A DNA stretch of 64,000 nt from a bacterium (GTDB lineage: Bacteria > Eisenbacteria > RBG-16-71-46 > CAIMUX01), in the NCBI GenBank assembly GCA_030431975.1, contig JAUIHP010000006.1, forward strand, positions 124,001-188,000, read 5' to 3'. A model generated the notes under the pieces. It saw nothing but the letters and a program-made list of their open reading frames with translations. It did no database searches and had not been told where the DNA came from. The position numbers and the translations under genes are program-made. The number at the start of each line of letters is the position of its first letter. Within the stretch, counting starts at the first letter, position 1. Below, piece by piece: positions 1-10,087 of the stretch.

Positions 1-1
1 C

Positions 2-82
2 GACCCCAAGCTCGACGACATTGTTGCTGAGTACATTCGCAACCTTCCTGTGACGAAGAACTCCGTCACGGCCCGGCGGTGA
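2..82 (+). CDS. 3' end of an unidentified gene (partial)
   Basis: Only the last 26 codons are in the window, read from position 2 to a TGA at 80-82. The visible tail is hydrophilic, begins DPKLDDIVAEYIRNLP and ends NSVTARR. There is no motif that would name it. The neighbouring lipoprotein gene runs towards it on the other strand. The frame is the only one open to the left edge that ends in a plausible protein tail, but such a short stretch could also be chance. Confidence 0.45.
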   Translation, partial: DPKLDDIVAEYIRNLPVTKNSVTARR

Positions 83-203
83 ATCTCCCTGGATGGTGGC
101 TGAAGCGGTACCGTTCAGGCAAGAACCGCGAACCCGGCGGTGCGAAGGACAGATGAAGGAGAATGCGGCGATCGCGAGGGTGCGACCGCCGCCGAGATCA
201 TGA

Positions 204-767
204 CTACCAGCCCGCTCGGCCCGGACGGTAGCGGGAGAAATGCTCCAGTTCGGTCGACAGCATGTTGCTGTCCGGATCCCAGGTACCGCCGACGTCCACC
301 CACTCCTCGGCGTCCTCATCCCACCAGTAGAGCGTGATGTCGTCGTACCGAGCGAGGCCAGTGCCGGAGAGGTCCACGTTCAGCGTGACCGGAGCGTCGA
401 ACTCTGCGCCGTGCGGACCCAAGTCGACCTGAACGTAGCCGAAACGAGTGTGGCTCATCTCATAGTCTGCCACGTAGTCGAGCGCGCCCGGCGGAACGAT
501 CAGCTCGAATGGCCCGCTCTCCAGGACGCCGCCGTCCCCGGGGATGATCTCAACCACCAGATGAATCAGGCTGTTGGTGATCGACCGAATCCGATCGAAC
601 AATCCTGTCGATGCATCACCACTTTCCGGGAACTCCGCCCACTGTGAGTCGGACGAGCTCGTACTGGGCGCGGTCGGATCCGAGTCCGTTGAGCAACCGA
701 CCATCCCGGAACCCAGGATGATGGCGGTGCCAACGACGGCGGTCAGGATGCGCTTACTTTTGAGCAT
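204..767 (-). CDS. ZU5-like domain lipoprotein
   Basis: Predicted outer-envelope lipoprotein of 187 residues. The chosen ATG at 767 has a GGGAG ribosome site seven bases upstream and begins a lipoprotein signal (MLKSKRILTAVVGTAIILGS, then a GMVGC lipobox). The frame stays open another 36 codons upstream, but those lack a signal sequence. After a Ser/Thr-rich linker, the second half (from about residue 75) has the pattern GGVLESGPFELIVPPGAL, then a beta-rich segment with APVTLNVDLSG and LYWWDEDAEEWVDVGG. This resembles ZU5-like or 'post-ZU5' beta domains often seen in secreted proteins of FCB bacteria. The molecular role is unknown. It lies just downstream of the Omp85-like gene on the same strand, separated by about 240 bases. 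Confidence 0.75.
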   Translation of the reverse strand: MLKSKRILTAVVGTAIILGSGMVGCSTDSDPTAPSTSSSDSQWAEFPESGDASTGLFDRIRSITNSLIHLVVEIIPGDGGVLESGPFELIVPPGALDYVADYEMSHTRFGYVQVDLGPHGAEFDAPVTLNVDLSGTGLARYDDITLYWWDEDAEEWVDVGGTWDPDSNMLSTELEHFSRYRPGRAGW

Positions 768-1003
768 TTCGCTCCCTTCTTGGTGCGACCTGGTTCTGGT
801 TACTATTCTCTCCGGTTGAATAGGGCAAGACCCGTGCCAGCACCGAATAGCAACGAGTTGCGTACGTGATAGCACCGACGCCCGGGCGCGATCACACGCT
901 CATTGCCAGCATCGTGGCCGGAAGGCGGACTTTTCTCCGTGAACGGCAACAGCTTGGAAGGAAGTGGCCGGGCCAGGCCACTTCGGGTGGGAATAGCTCC
1001 GAG

Positions 1004-2320
1004 CTAGAACGCTTCTCCGAGGGAGAAGTAGTAGCGAATGACCTCGCCACCCAGACCGACATCGAACCGTGCGTACAGCTGCTTCGTTGCATCGCCCAAC
1101 CGCAGGCGAGGGCCGCCACCGTAGCTCGGATGAACGTTGTCGAGGCGGAGATCCGAAGCCGTATCCGACACTCCGGCCAACCCGACGAATCCCGCCCAAC
1201 CGACACGCCAGAAGAGATGCTGCCGCCACTCGACCTGCCCGGAGGCTAGAACTCGGTCGCGGTAGCGACCTCGCCGGTACCCGCGCGTGTGGGCACGTCC
1301 ACCCAGCTCTGCCATGTGCCAGAACGGAGGTCGTCCCTTGGCCGCATAGAGGAACCCCTGGACCGCAACCTGTCGTTCAGTCCCGGCAGGAATGTAGCCT
1401 CGAACGTCCAGGTGGTAATTGTTGAAGTCGAAGTCACTACCGAAGAGTTCGTCGAAGAAGAGGCCAAAGCCCTGAACGTAGACCCCGCTCATCGCATGAG
1501 CGTTTCCTTTACGCCGATCCCAGTCGAAGATCCATCCCGCTCCGGAAGTCACTCCCTTCGTGGCGCCCCGAGGCGCCGCGTTGACCAATGCGCCGTCATC
1601 TTCGCGGTCGAGCAAAAGGAATCGCCGCACCTCCGCACGTGCGCCGAAGCGGAGTCGACCGACGACGGTGCGGAAGCATTCGAGATAGGCCCGTGTATCC
1701 TGCGGTTTGTACTTCTCTTCCGCAGAGTCCGGCGTGTCGGGACCGATGCCGAAGTACCGCTCGACGAGAGCATCGTGTTCGATCTTTGCTTTGAAGTGGA
1801 ACTTGGGCGACGTGTGGAAGGTCGCGCCGAGCGCGAGTTCGCCTTGACGTTTGAACGTCAGACGTCCGTCGAGTTCGATCTCACTGACCGGCGTGGAACG
1901 ATCGCAATCAGGCCAGGTGAAGTAGTAGCGGAGATCCCCCCCGAATCCCAAACCGCGGCTGTCCGAGTATGACGCTCTGGGTACCGCGAAGATTCCACCG
2001 GCGTAAAGGCGGGGCGGGAACCAATGAACTCGCCGAAACTCCCACGGCTCTGGATCGACAGAGGGAGCGGAGTCGACTTGCGTACCCGAAACTTCACTCG
2101 GCATCGTGCTCTCAGTCGAGGCGGGAACCTTTTCTTTGCTCGGTCCGCCTTCCGGACTGGGCTTCGGAATCGGTTCCGGGCTCGGCTCCTTGCCCTCGGC
2201 TGCGGCTACCCCGTGAATCCACAAACAGGACGCCGTCGCTGCAACGATCATCACAACGAACGTGAGCATGGATGTCTGCCCAGGAATCGCGATGGGAAGT
2301 CTGATGCGGAGCAGCCTCAA
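1004..2320 (-). CDS. Omp85/BamA-TamA-type outer membrane beta-barrel without POTRA domains
   Basis: Outer-membrane protein of about 438 residues. The N-terminus has basic residues then a hydrophobic run ending GVAAAEG, consistent with Sec export. A Pro/Glu/Lys/Ser-rich spacer (about 45-90) follows, then a barrel with alternating aromatic strands. Near residue 340 is the family hallmark ELGGRAHTRGYRRGRYRDR, matching the conserved (L/G)GG..RGY..GRYRD loop-6 motif of Omp85 barrels, and the last residue is Phe. No POTRA repeats are visible, so this is a barrel-only member, for which a lipid- or protein-translocation role is known in some relatives but cannot be assumed here. The start is taken as TTG at 2320 behind GAGGAG, whose spacing is short; an ATG at 2269 is the alternative. 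The gene follows the giant secreted protein by 13 bases, so the two are probably co-transcribed. Confidence 0.8.
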   Translation of the reverse strand: MRLLRIRLPIAIPGQTSMLTFVVMIVAATASCLWIHGVAAAEGKEPSPEPIPKPSPEGGPSKEKVPASTESTMPSEVSGTQVDSAPSVDPEPWEFRRVHWFPPRLYAGGIFAVPRASYSDSRGLGFGGDLRYYFTWPDCDRSTPVSEIELDGRLTFKRQGELALGATFHTSPKFHFKAKIEHDALVERYFGIGPDTPDSAEEKYKPQDTRAYLECFRTVVGRLRFGARAEVRRFLLLDREDDGALVNAAPRGATKGVTSGAGWIFDWDRRKGNAHAMSGVYVQGFGLFFDELFGSDFDFNNYHLDVRGYIPAGTERQVAVQGFLYAAKGRPPFWHMAELGGRAHTRGYRRGRYRDRVLASGQVEWRQHLFWRVGWAGFVGLAGVSDTASDLRLDNVHPSYGGGPRLRLGDATKQLYARFDVGLGGEVIRYYFSLGEAF

Positions 2321-2333
2321 GTCTCCTCTAGTT

Positions 2334-5300
2334 CTAGTTCATGACTACGAGGCGTAGTGTCCGTTCGAGCGAACCGACTCGGAAACGAGCCAGGTAGACT
2401 CCCGCGGGAACGGACTCACCCGAAGTGTCCCGTCCATCCCACGTCGCCCGGACGGCACCGTTCGAAGCCGGAACGGCAAAATCGCGAACGCGTCTTCCAG
2501 TCGGATCGTAAATCCCAATCCCGACGGTTCCTTCCACCTCCAATGCCATGGAGAGATCTGTTTCGAAGACGAAGGGGTTCGGCGTCGCCACCGGTTCATT
2601 CAGTCGAAGCTCCAGCGGCGGGATCTCGTCCGGAATCGAGTCCGTCTTCGTCACGACGAAACGGAGGCTCATGTTCTCGCCGATGGGCTGTAAGCGGACG
2701 GCAGACGGAATGGAAACAGGCTCGGTCCGTCGCCGCTCCCATTGCGTGACGAAAGCCCGAGCGTCCGCCGGGATACTTCCGGTGAAGTCGATCTCGACCG
2801 ATTCCGTCGGATCGAGTGCGGTCAGGGTCAGATCCCAGACGAGGACGTCCTCATCCGCCATGTAACGATATGCGTAGGCTCCGTCGGCCCCGAGAATTCC
2901 GAGGTTGAGTCCAACGCTCGCAGGCACCGGGGGGGCATGCCGATCCAGGCTCTCGTCGTTCTGAGAGAGTGCCCCCATCCGGAGCTGCGTCGAGCTTCGA
3001 TCGATCTGCCGGGCCTGTGCGCGGACCTGCCACAGAGGAAGCGGAGGAAGGTCGTCGACAGAGAACGGATCGGCCTCCGGATCGATGAGGAGCTGAACGC
3101 CTGCGGCATCGTCTGTCGATTGTGTGGCGACGAAGTAGCCTTGAAACGGTTGCAGCGAACTGACCGGCTCGAGCGCGGTGCCGTTCCAACCCCAGACCGC
3201 TGTTTCCAAACCCGGCTCGAGTCCGGTCAGGAAAGGACGAACGCCAGCCTCAGTCCGGACGGATAGCGCGGCCACCGGAATCGACGTCTGGAACGGATTG
3301 GCGATCTGGTGCCAACGAACCGCCTCTCCCGCGGGAAGTTCGATCTCATGAAGAGACGCAAGTCCCTGCCCGCTCCATCGTGCCTCGTAGGCGACGGACG
3401 ATTGCACCCAAACACCTTGATCGATGGCGATCGCCTGGGGCTCCGCATAACGATTCTCGACGGTCGACCACGAAAGAATCTGCGCACTGCCTTCACTTCG
3501 CAGAGCATCGAGAAACTCCGCCGAGTCGCTCGTGACGACTCCCGCCCCGATCAGATGGTTCCGTCCGGCCACGACCTGCAGGGACGGTTCGGGATCGATG
3601 ACTTTCGTACGCAGGAGGACGTCGCATCCCGCGACATTGAGCGGACAGATCCCCTCGCCCGCCTGAGTGGGGAGCACTGCCAACTCCCATTCCATCGACT
3701 GATTGGGTCCCAGCGCAAAGTCCGCCGTGCCGAAAGCAATAGAGTAGGGAGCACAGAGTTCCAGCCGACCTTGAAGGACTCCGCCACCTGCATTCCGAAG
3801 GTTGACGCGGCGGGTCACGCGTTCCCCGATTGCGACCAAACCGAAGTCAACCTCATCCTGTTCGATCGCGCAAAGAGGCGGACGAGCATCGACGCCCGCC
3901 CCGAGAAGGTCGACGTCGGAGCAGAGTCCGTCTCCGAAGGAAAGTGCGCAGTCGAGTTCGCCCAGACGGTTCGGCTGGTATCGCAACGTCCAACTCAACT
4001 CGGCTCCGCCGTCCAGCCGGAACGCAGCATTGCCGACGACTTCGACTTCGGCGCAGTCCGGCCGTAGTTCACCAACAAGCACGCCGTTGCCATCATTGCG
4101 AACCGTGATCTGTTGTTCCGCGACGAATCCGACCTCGACGCTGCCGAAGTCGACGACCGAAGGCGTGACCAGACACCGTGCGTCGTTGCTGGAACCACCG
4201 CGACCGGTAAGCAGCACCGGCGCGCATCGCTCTCCCACGTTGATCGTGCAAAACACTTCCGTGGGAGTTTGCGGAAGGAAGCGGATGGGGAAGTCCTGCT
4301 CTTCACGGGCCCCGAGAGAGTAGGATGTCGAGCCCACGATCTGGAACTCCGGGCAATCCTCCAAATCGAGGGTTCCTTCGAGGCGCCCTCCTCCGGCGTT
4401 CTTGACGGTGACGACCCGCTCCGCGCTCAAGCCGATCGGAACCACGCCGAAGTCGATGTCTCTTCCAGACAACTGACAGATGGGCTCCGGGGCCGGCTCT
4501 CCCCGCCCGCGGGCGGAAACGGAAAGACACTCACTGTCACCCACTTCAATTCGGCATTGGATCGGACCAGTGGACTGCGGTTGGAAGACGACACGAACCT
4601 TACGACTTTCGCCCGGCTCCAGGTTCACGTCCGACTCGCCGTCGAAACCGAAGTCCGGACAGGAGGATTGCAGCATTCCCCTTAGCTCGCCGGTCCCGAC
4701 GTTGCGAAGAACGAAGTCCAGCTCGGTCGACTCACCAACGATGACGCCGCCGAAGTCGAGGACCGAGGGCTGCGCCTCGCACTCGGGCGAAGGCGGATCG
4801 ACGCCGCGCCCCGTCGTCGAAACGACTCGGCAGAGTTCGCTTCCGAAGTCGAGATCGCAGAACTGAGATCCGGCAACACTTGGAACGAACTCAACGGTAA
4901 GTTGCGCACTCTCTCCGGCGCTGAGTTGAAACGCCGAGTCACCGATGAGTTGAAAGTCCGGGCACCCAAGCTGGAGAGCGCCGGAGAGGGTGCTGCCACC
5001 CGTATTTGCCACCGTCAGCGTTCGCCTCGCGGTCGCTCCTACTTCGACATCTCCGAAGTCCAAACTCGTGGGCTCGATCGCGCACTCCGGTGCCCGCACG
5101 GCTTCACCCGACAGATCCACCGTTCCGCACTCGCCGTCGCCGAACGTCGCGACGCACTGCTGAAGACCTTCCACGGAGGGTTCCATTCGGATCGTAAACT
5201 GGCGCGACTCGCCCGGCAGCAAACTGTAGGCCGAGGGTCCGATCCCGAAGAAGCCGATGCAGTCGGGTAGCTGAAGCGAACCTTCCAGCACGTTCGGACT

Positions 5301-8300
5301 GAGGTTCTGCAGAGTCACGATCTGATCGACAACCTGACCAATCTCGACAACTCCAAACTCCAGCCGGGACGGCGTCACCTGGCAGAGGACGGCATCAGAC
5401 GTCGTGGCCAGAAGCTGCACCGAAGAGCACAGAACTCCCAGGTCGACGTTGCAGATGTAATCCCCGGGGAGTTCCGACTGGAACTCGAACTCGACGAGGC
5501 GGCTTTCGTCCGCGCCCAGATCAAAGACGTCGGATCCCAACAGTTGAAAGTAGTCGCACCCATCCAGCACGATCTCACCCTGAAGCTGCGCCGCGCCGAC
5601 GTTGCGAAGAACGAACCCCGAACGAATCGGCTCCCCTTTGCGAGCCGTCCCAAAATCCACGATCTCGGCAGAGACCTGACACTCGGGTTGTGGAGGCGGC
5701 AGTAACTCGCCACTCAGCGTGAGCGAACCACAGCCCGAGCCGAGGCCGACGGCGCAGGTGTACGGGCCCGGCTCTTCCGGAGCGAAGGAGAAGGTGAACG
5801 TCACAGATTCTCCGCCCGGCAGTTCGTAGCCGGGCATGCCTTGCAGCGCGAAGGGACCACACCCCGGCTCGATGCTGCCCTCGAGCGTCGAACCTCCGGT
5901 GTTGGTCAGTGTGACGCTGAGTTCCGGGGTCACACCCCATTCGACTTCACCAAAATCCAGCGTCACGGCGTCGACCTCACAGTCCCCCGGCGCAGTCCCC
6001 GTCCCGCTTGCGTTCACCGACTCGCAAACGTCCGTTCCGAGGACGATCTCGCACATGTAGTCGGTGACCTCCTGCGGGAAGAACAGCACCGTGAACTCTG
6101 CACTCTCACCGGCTCCGAGCTCCGCCTGCGCCTCTCCGAGAAGCAGGAACCCGTCGCACGAGAGGGAAGGTTCGACCTGCAACAACCCTCCACCCTCGTT
6201 CGAAACCGTAAAGGCTGCCTGGACCTCCTCGCCGACCAGCACACTACCGAAGTCCAACGATGAAGCGTCGACGACGCAGGCCGGATCCTCGGTCGCGCTT
6301 CCTTCCGTCGACAGCGCGGAACACCCCGCCCCAGGAAAGACAAGACAGTCGAGGACACCTTCTTCGGTCGGTGTGTACAGAATCTCGATGTTGATCGACT
6401 CGCCGGGTCCCAAGTCATAGCTCGCAGCCCCGGAAACCGTCAGCTCGGGGCAGTCCGTCGATACGGTTCCGTCCAGTCGCCCGCCTCCGGTGTTGCTGAC
6501 ACGGAAGCTTCGTGTCCGACTTTCACCGACTTCGACCTCACCGAAACTCAGCGTCGCTGGGAAAACGTCACACTCGGGGACGGCAGTTCCGACACCTCGC
6601 GCCTCCAGTTCGGCACAATCCGAGTTTCCCAGGTCGATCGTGCAAATCTGCTCCGTTGCACTCTGCGGCTGAAAGAGGACTGTGAAGAGCTTTTCTTCTC
6701 CCGCACCGAGATCGAAGTCGGGAGAGGCTTCGGCGATCTGGAAAGCACTGCAGACCTCGGAGACCAGCCCCGTGAGTCGGCCGCCGCCTTCATTGCGAAC
6801 GTTGAACTGGAGCGACGCGGCCTCGCCGACCTGCACGTCGCCGAAGTCCAGGGACGATGGGGTGACGACACACGCCGGAGGCGGATCTCCGATCCCTTGG
6901 ACGGAAACATCGCAGTCCGTCCCCGACGCGATAAGGCAATCAAAGATCCCGGTCTGGTCCGGCGCGAAGACGACGACGATGGTGTCGGATTGGCCAGCGC
7001 CCAACGAGAATGCAAAGGCCTCCGCCTCGATGCGGAACTCGTCACAATCCTCGATCCAGTTACCCGCGAGGATACCTTCCCCGTCATTGAAGATGCGCAC
7101 CTCGGCGCTGGCTTCCGTACCCAAAAGGACCGGACCGAACTGAAGCTCAGCCGGCTCGACGCGACAGGCCGGAGGAAGGAATCCGGATCCCTGGGCCACA
7201 AGGTCAACGCAAGTTTCCGACCCGAGATCGATGACACACGAAGCCGGGTCGGAACCGGTGGGAGCAAAGCGAAGATCAAAGGACGTCTCTTCGTCCGGGC
7301 CCAACGAGTATCCGAGGTCGGACTGCAGAAAGAAGAACTCCGGGCAGTTCAGACTCAAGGTGCCCTCGAGCAGAGCACCGCCCAGATTGCGGATGGTGAA
7401 CGACAAGTCCCGTTGTGAACCGACGGCCACCTCCCCGAAGTCGAGAAGGTCCGGGGTGACTTCGCATTGCGCAGGCTCAAAAGCGTTTCCGGTGACGACA
7501 ACCGCGCAATCCGTCGTCGATCCAATGGAACACGAGACCGGGCCCGGCGCCGTGGGAGAGAAACGAACGAGAAAGCTGTCCGCCTCGCCCGCCGGAACAT
7601 CGAACGTAAGATCTCCCAGCACGTCGAAGTCACCACAACCGGCGTCGAAGGTCCCTGAGAGGGATCCGGTTCCGACGTTCGAAAGGACAAAGACCCGGGT
7701 ACTGTCCACTCCCAATGGTACGGCGCCGAAGACGAGCGTATCGGGCTCGACCACGCAAATGGGTTGCCCCACTCCGTCACCGGTGAGAGTGATGTCGCTA
7801 CAGGAGTCGGAACCGGTTTCGAGGAGACATTGCGTCGGCCCCTCCGTACTCGGAGCGTAGAAGATCTGGAAGCTCGCAGAGTCACCGGGCGAGACGGAAT
7901 AGATGCCGTCTTCCGGCTCGAAGCGCATGTCCGGACAACCAGAAAGTCCGAGCTGACCGTCGAGGACAGCAGTACCCGTGTTGCGAATGGTGAGGGTGCG
8001 CCCGGTTTCCTCACCGAGGTACACGGGCCCGAACGAGATCTGCTCGGGTACTCCACAGATTGGGGCGAAAACAGAAGTCCCCTGCACCGTGACATCAGGG
8101 CAAAGGTCAGAGCCGGTCTCGATCTGACAGTTCAGATCGAACTCACTCTGTGGGTTGAACTCGATGACAAAGACCCGCCCTTCTCCACCGCCGAGACTGT
8201 AGGTTGGATCTCCAACGATGTTCAGATCCGAACAATCTGTGGAAAGCGTTCCCGTGAGGAGGCTGCCCCCGGTGTTTTGCACCAACAGCGCCAACGGCTC

Positions 8301-8735
8301 GGTCTCGCCGACCTCTACATACCCGTAGTCGAGCTGCGTGGGAGTCACCAGGCATTCCGGCGCCAAGACACCACTGCCACGCGCGCCGACAGAACCGCAC
8401 AGAGGTTGATCCAGGTCGACAAGACAGAACTTGAGTCCGGTCGATTGCGGCGCGAAACGCACCCGCACGGCCATCGCCTCGCCTTCGAGAAGAGCGAAGT
8501 CCTGCTCTCCATCGACGAGTGAGAAGTCGTCGCAGTCGAGTGAGGTTCGCCCTTCGAGGAGCCCCCGCCCTTCGTTGCGAACGACGAACTCCAATGTGTC
8601 GGCCTGACCGATCTCCAGGATTCCGAAGACGAGTTCCGGAGGGCTGATATCGCAGTCCTGAGCGTCGGCAGTCGAGGCGAAAAAACAGAGGCCGAGTAGT
8701 AGCAGGCCCGCTACCGAGCGAAGCAATTTGGACAC
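2334..8735 (-). CDS. Giant secreted protein with 17 choice-of-anchor-D repeats and FlgD-like C-terminus
   Basis: A 2133-residue exported protein. GTG start at 8735 with GGAG seven bases upstream, then a clean signal peptide ending STADA|QD. I count 17 tandem units of roughly 95 residues, each opening with a Cys and a pattern like C.V.P..LDFG.V.VG, followed by L.NTGGG.L.G, a second Cys before the middle, and a third in a 'C.I..G...C' tail. These are choice-of-anchor-D/ASH-type Ig folds; the regular Cys spacing suggests a disulphide in each unit. After the repeats (from about 1640) is a region common in FCB secreted proteins (AGRNHLIGAGVV onwards). The C-terminus (about 2050-2133) has PNPF..., IGIYDPTGRRVRDF, WDGRDTSGESVPAGVYLARF, a FlgD-like Ig domain often linked to surface sorting. 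Function probably adhesive or structural; no enzyme motif seen. The long repeat block makes assembly collapse or recombination possible. Confidence 0.88.
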   Translation of the reverse strand: MSKLLRSVAGLLLLGLCFFASTADAQDCDISPPELVFGILEIGQADTLEFVVRNEGRGLLEGRTSLDCDDFSLVDGEQDFALLEGEAMAVRVRFAPQSTGLKFCLVDLDQPLCGSVGARGSGVLAPECLVTPTQLDYGYVEVGETEPLALLVQNTGGSLLTGTLSTDCSDLNIVGDPTYSLGGGEGRVFVIEFNPQSEFDLNCQIETGSDLCPDVTVQGTSVFAPICGVPEQISFGPVYLGEETGRTLTIRNTGTAVLDGQLGLSGCPDMRFEPEDGIYSVSPGDSASFQIFYAPSTEGPTQCLLETGSDSCSDITLTGDGVGQPICVVEPDTLVFGAVPLGVDSTRVFVLSNVGTGSLSGTFDAGCGDFDVLGDLTFDVPAGEADSFLVRFSPTAPGPVSCSIGSTTDCAVVVTGNAFEPAQCEVTPDLLDFGEVAVGSQRDLSFTIRNLGGALLEGTLSLNCPEFFFLQSDLGYSLGPDEETSFDLRFAPTGSDPASCVIDLGSETCVDLVAQGSGFLPPACRVEPAELQFGPVLLGTEASAEVRIFNDGEGILAGNWIEDCDEFRIEAEAFAFSLGAGQSDTIVVVFAPDQTGIFDCLIASGTDCDVSVQGIGDPPPACVVTPSSLDFGDVQVGEAASLQFNVRNEGGGRLTGLVSEVCSAFQIAEASPDFDLGAGEEKLFTVLFQPQSATEQICTIDLGNSDCAELEARGVGTAVPECDVFPATLSFGEVEVGESRTRSFRVSNTGGGRLDGTVSTDCPELTVSGAASYDLGPGESINIEILYTPTEEGVLDCLVFPGAGCSALSTEGSATEDPACVVDASSLDFGSVLVGEEVQAAFTVSNEGGGLLQVEPSLSCDGFLLLGEAQAELGAGESAEFTVLFFPQEVTDYMCEIVLGTDVCESVNASGTGTAPGDCEVDAVTLDFGEVEWGVTPELSVTLTNTGGSTLEGSIEPGCGPFALQGMPGYELPGGESVTFTFSFAPEEPGPYTCAVGLGSGCGSLTLSGELLPPPQPECQVSAEIVDFGTARKGEPIRSGFVLRNVGAAQLQGEIVLDGCDYFQLLGSDVFDLGADESRLVEFEFQSELPGDYICNVDLGVLCSSVQLLATTSDAVLCQVTPSRLEFGVVEIGQVVDQIVTLQNLSPNVLEGSLQLPDCIGFFGIGPSAYSLLPGESRQFTIRMEPSVEGLQQCVATFGDGECGTVDLSGEAVRAPECAIEPTSLDFGDVEVGATARRTLTVANTGGSTLSGALQLGCPDFQLIGDSAFQLSAGESAQLTVEFVPSVAGSQFCDLDFGSELCRVVSTTGRGVDPPSPECEAQPSVLDFGGVIVGESTELDFVLRNVGTGELRGMLQSSCPDFGFDGESDVNLEPGESRKVRVVFQPQSTGPIQCRIEVGDSECLSVSARGRGEPAPEPICQLSGRDIDFGVVPIGLSAERVVTVKNAGGGRLEGTLDLEDCPEFQIVGSTSYSLGAREEQDFPIRFLPQTPTEVFCTINVGERCAPVLLTGRGGSSNDARCLVTPSVVDFGSVEVGFVAEQQITVRNDGNGVLVGELRPDCAEVEVVGNAAFRLDGGAELSWTLRYQPNRLGELDCALSFGDGLCSDVDLLGAGVDARPPLCAIEQDEVDFGLVAIGERVTRRVNLRNAGGGVLQGRLELCAPYSIAFGTADFALGPNQSMEWELAVLPTQAGEGICPLNVAGCDVLLRTKVIDPEPSLQVVAGRNHLIGAGVVTSDSAEFLDALRSEGSAQILSWSTVENRYAEPQAIAIDQGVWVQSSVAYEARWSGQGLASLHEIELPAGEAVRWHQIANPFQTSIPVAALSVRTEAGVRPFLTGLEPGLETAVWGWNGTALEPVSSLQPFQGYFVATQSTDDAAGVQLLIDPEADPFSVDDLPPLPLWQVRAQARQIDRSSTQLRMGALSQNDESLDRHAPPVPASVGLNLGILGADGAYAYRYMADEDVLVWDLTLTALDPTESVEIDFTGSIPADARAFVTQWERRRTEPVSIPSAVRLQPIGENMSLRFVVTKTDSIPDEIPPLELRLNEPVATPNPFVFETDLSMALEVEGTVGIGIYDPTGRRVRDFAVPASNGAVRATWDGRDTSGESVPAGVYLARFRVGSLERTLRLVVMN

Positions 8736-8887
8736 GCGGTACTCCGAAAGGCGGCAGCGAAATCATGCGCGGTTGTGGGCAAACACGGGTTCAGAGCGTA
8801 AGACCCCGACAGCGGAAAGGTCAAGGCGACGCACCCGCCTCAATGCGTACAAATGTCCGCCATAAAGTTCTCCCGGGCGGATGGCCG

Positions 8888-9388
8888 ATGACTAACCTAA
8901 TGTCGGATGGAGCCGAACAGACTGCTCGCGTGGAGGGCGCGGAGGGCGAGGTGGAGTCGCCGGTCGATCGACGTCGTATTCCGACGCCGATCCTCTCCCG
9001 TTTCACCTTGTGGGGACGGCGAACCGTCAACTCCCATCCCGGAGCCCCCAGACGGAACTACTACGTCGACCGAACCGACGGGACGTTCCGGTCAGTGGCC
9101 CTCGGTGTCTGCATCTTCATCGCCATCGACGGTTTCGCGACGCTGCAAATCGTGTCCCACGGGGGCGGCGAGGCCAATCCCCTCATGGCCTGGGTTCTGA
9201 ACCATAGCTGGCAACTGTTCCTCGCCGTCAAAATCGCCGCGGCCATCAGCGCCCTGGTCCTGCTCCATTCCCACGGAAGGTTCCCGATCATCCGGAAGGT
9301 GGGCTTCTTCCTTCTCGCCGTGTACGGCGCCGTGGTCCTCTACCACCTGTACCTGCTGCTTCACATCGCAGCGGCCCACCTTAGTTAG
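8888..9388 (+). CDS. DUF5658-like small membrane protein
   Basis: Inner-membrane protein of 166 residues if started at the ATG at 8888; in-frame ATGs at 8843 and 8900 are alternatives and no start has a strong ribosome site. A charged cytoplasmic N-terminus of about 65 residues precedes three hydrophobic segments (about 68-88, 107-126 and 137-158). The core FIAIDGFATLQIV..GGGEANPLM and the following KIAAAISALVLL match the DUF5658 pattern (a D..T/L....G..E.NP.M signature followed by a K at the start of the second helix). The biochemical role of that family is not known. The gene is divergent from the giant secreted protein and its last four bases overlap the end of the convergent HAD phosphatase gene. 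Confidence 0.7.
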   Translation: MTNLMSDGAEQTARVEGAEGEVESPVDRRRIPTPILSRFTLWGRRTVNSHPGAPRRNYYVDRTDGTFRSVALGVCIFIAIDGFATLQIVSHGGGEANPLMAWVLNHSWQLFLAVKIAAAISALVLLHSHGRFPIIRKVGFFLLAVYGAVVLYHLYLLLHIAAAHLS

Positions 9389-10059
9389 CGGCCGGGGTAG
9401 GAAGACCGCGGGCGGAAGCGATAGAGCAAGCGTTCGAAAGTCTGGCTGGCCTTGACCGCAATGGGAAACGTATCTCCCCGCCATGCCGGAACTTTGACCG
9501 AACGAACTCCGGCCAGGTTGGCGGATGCGACATCGGTCAGGTACTGATCCCCGACCATCAGCCCATGTTCCGGTTCGACATCGAGAACACGGAGAGCCTC
9601 ACGCAGCAAGTCGCCATCCGGTTTGCGAACCGTAAAGCCTCCCGAAGAAAGGATTCGCGCGACTTCTTCCGGGCCCGGGTCGTCGAGTCCACTTTTCAGC
9701 ACACGGTAGCGTCGGTGTCCCTCCGCAGTTTGATACCCGCGTAGCGTCGGCCACTCGGGAAACATCGTTCCCAGCCGAACAAAGCGATCTTCTCCGCAAT
9801 TGGAAAGGACGGCCTGGACCACTCCACACTCTGACAATGCGTTCACAGTGGGAAGGAGAGCGGGATCAATCGCAGAACCGTGATAGGACATGAGGGTGCC
9901 GTCGACGTCCCAGATGATTCCGCGGATCTGCTCTCGTTCGACGAACTCCGGTGTGATGGATCGAATGTCGGGAAAGACAAAGGTCGGCTCGAGGCGATGG
10001 ACCAGCTTCTTCAACCGGGGCAGCGACTGTTTCGCCGTGGTCAGCCAGTCTCCGTTCAC
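9385..10059 (-). CDS. YqeG-like HAD-IIIA phosphatase
   Basis: A 224-residue cytoplasmic HAD-superfamily phosphatase. Motif I is IIWDVDGTL (nucleophile D51, general acid D53), motif II is the Ser in VLSNC, motif III the Lys in VRKPDGDLL, and motif IV is MVGDQYLTDVASANLAGV. The GDQ..TDV..AN..G sequence is the signature of the YqeG group (HAD-IIIA without a large cap). Some YqeG relatives are phosphatidylglycerophosphate phosphatases, but substrate cannot be read from the sequence. The start is GTG at 10059; the STAS gene ends 28 bases upstream, so it is the last gene of the moaB-led operon. Its 3' end overlaps the convergent DUF5658 gene by four bases. Confidence 0.85.
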   Translation of the reverse strand: MNGDWLTTAKQSLPRLKKLVHRLEPTFVFPDIRSITPEFVEREQIRGIIWDVDGTLMSYHGSAIDPALLPTVNALSECGVVQAVLSNCGEDRFVRLGTMFPEWPTLRGYQTAEGHRRYRVLKSGLDDPGPEEVARILSSGGFTVRKPDGDLLREALRVLDVEPEHGLMVGDQYLTDVASANLAGVRSVKVPAWRGDTFPIAVKASQTFERLLYRFRPRSSYPGR

Positions 10060-10087
10060 GATCCCGAGCCCGCTGCGTAGGAACCGT

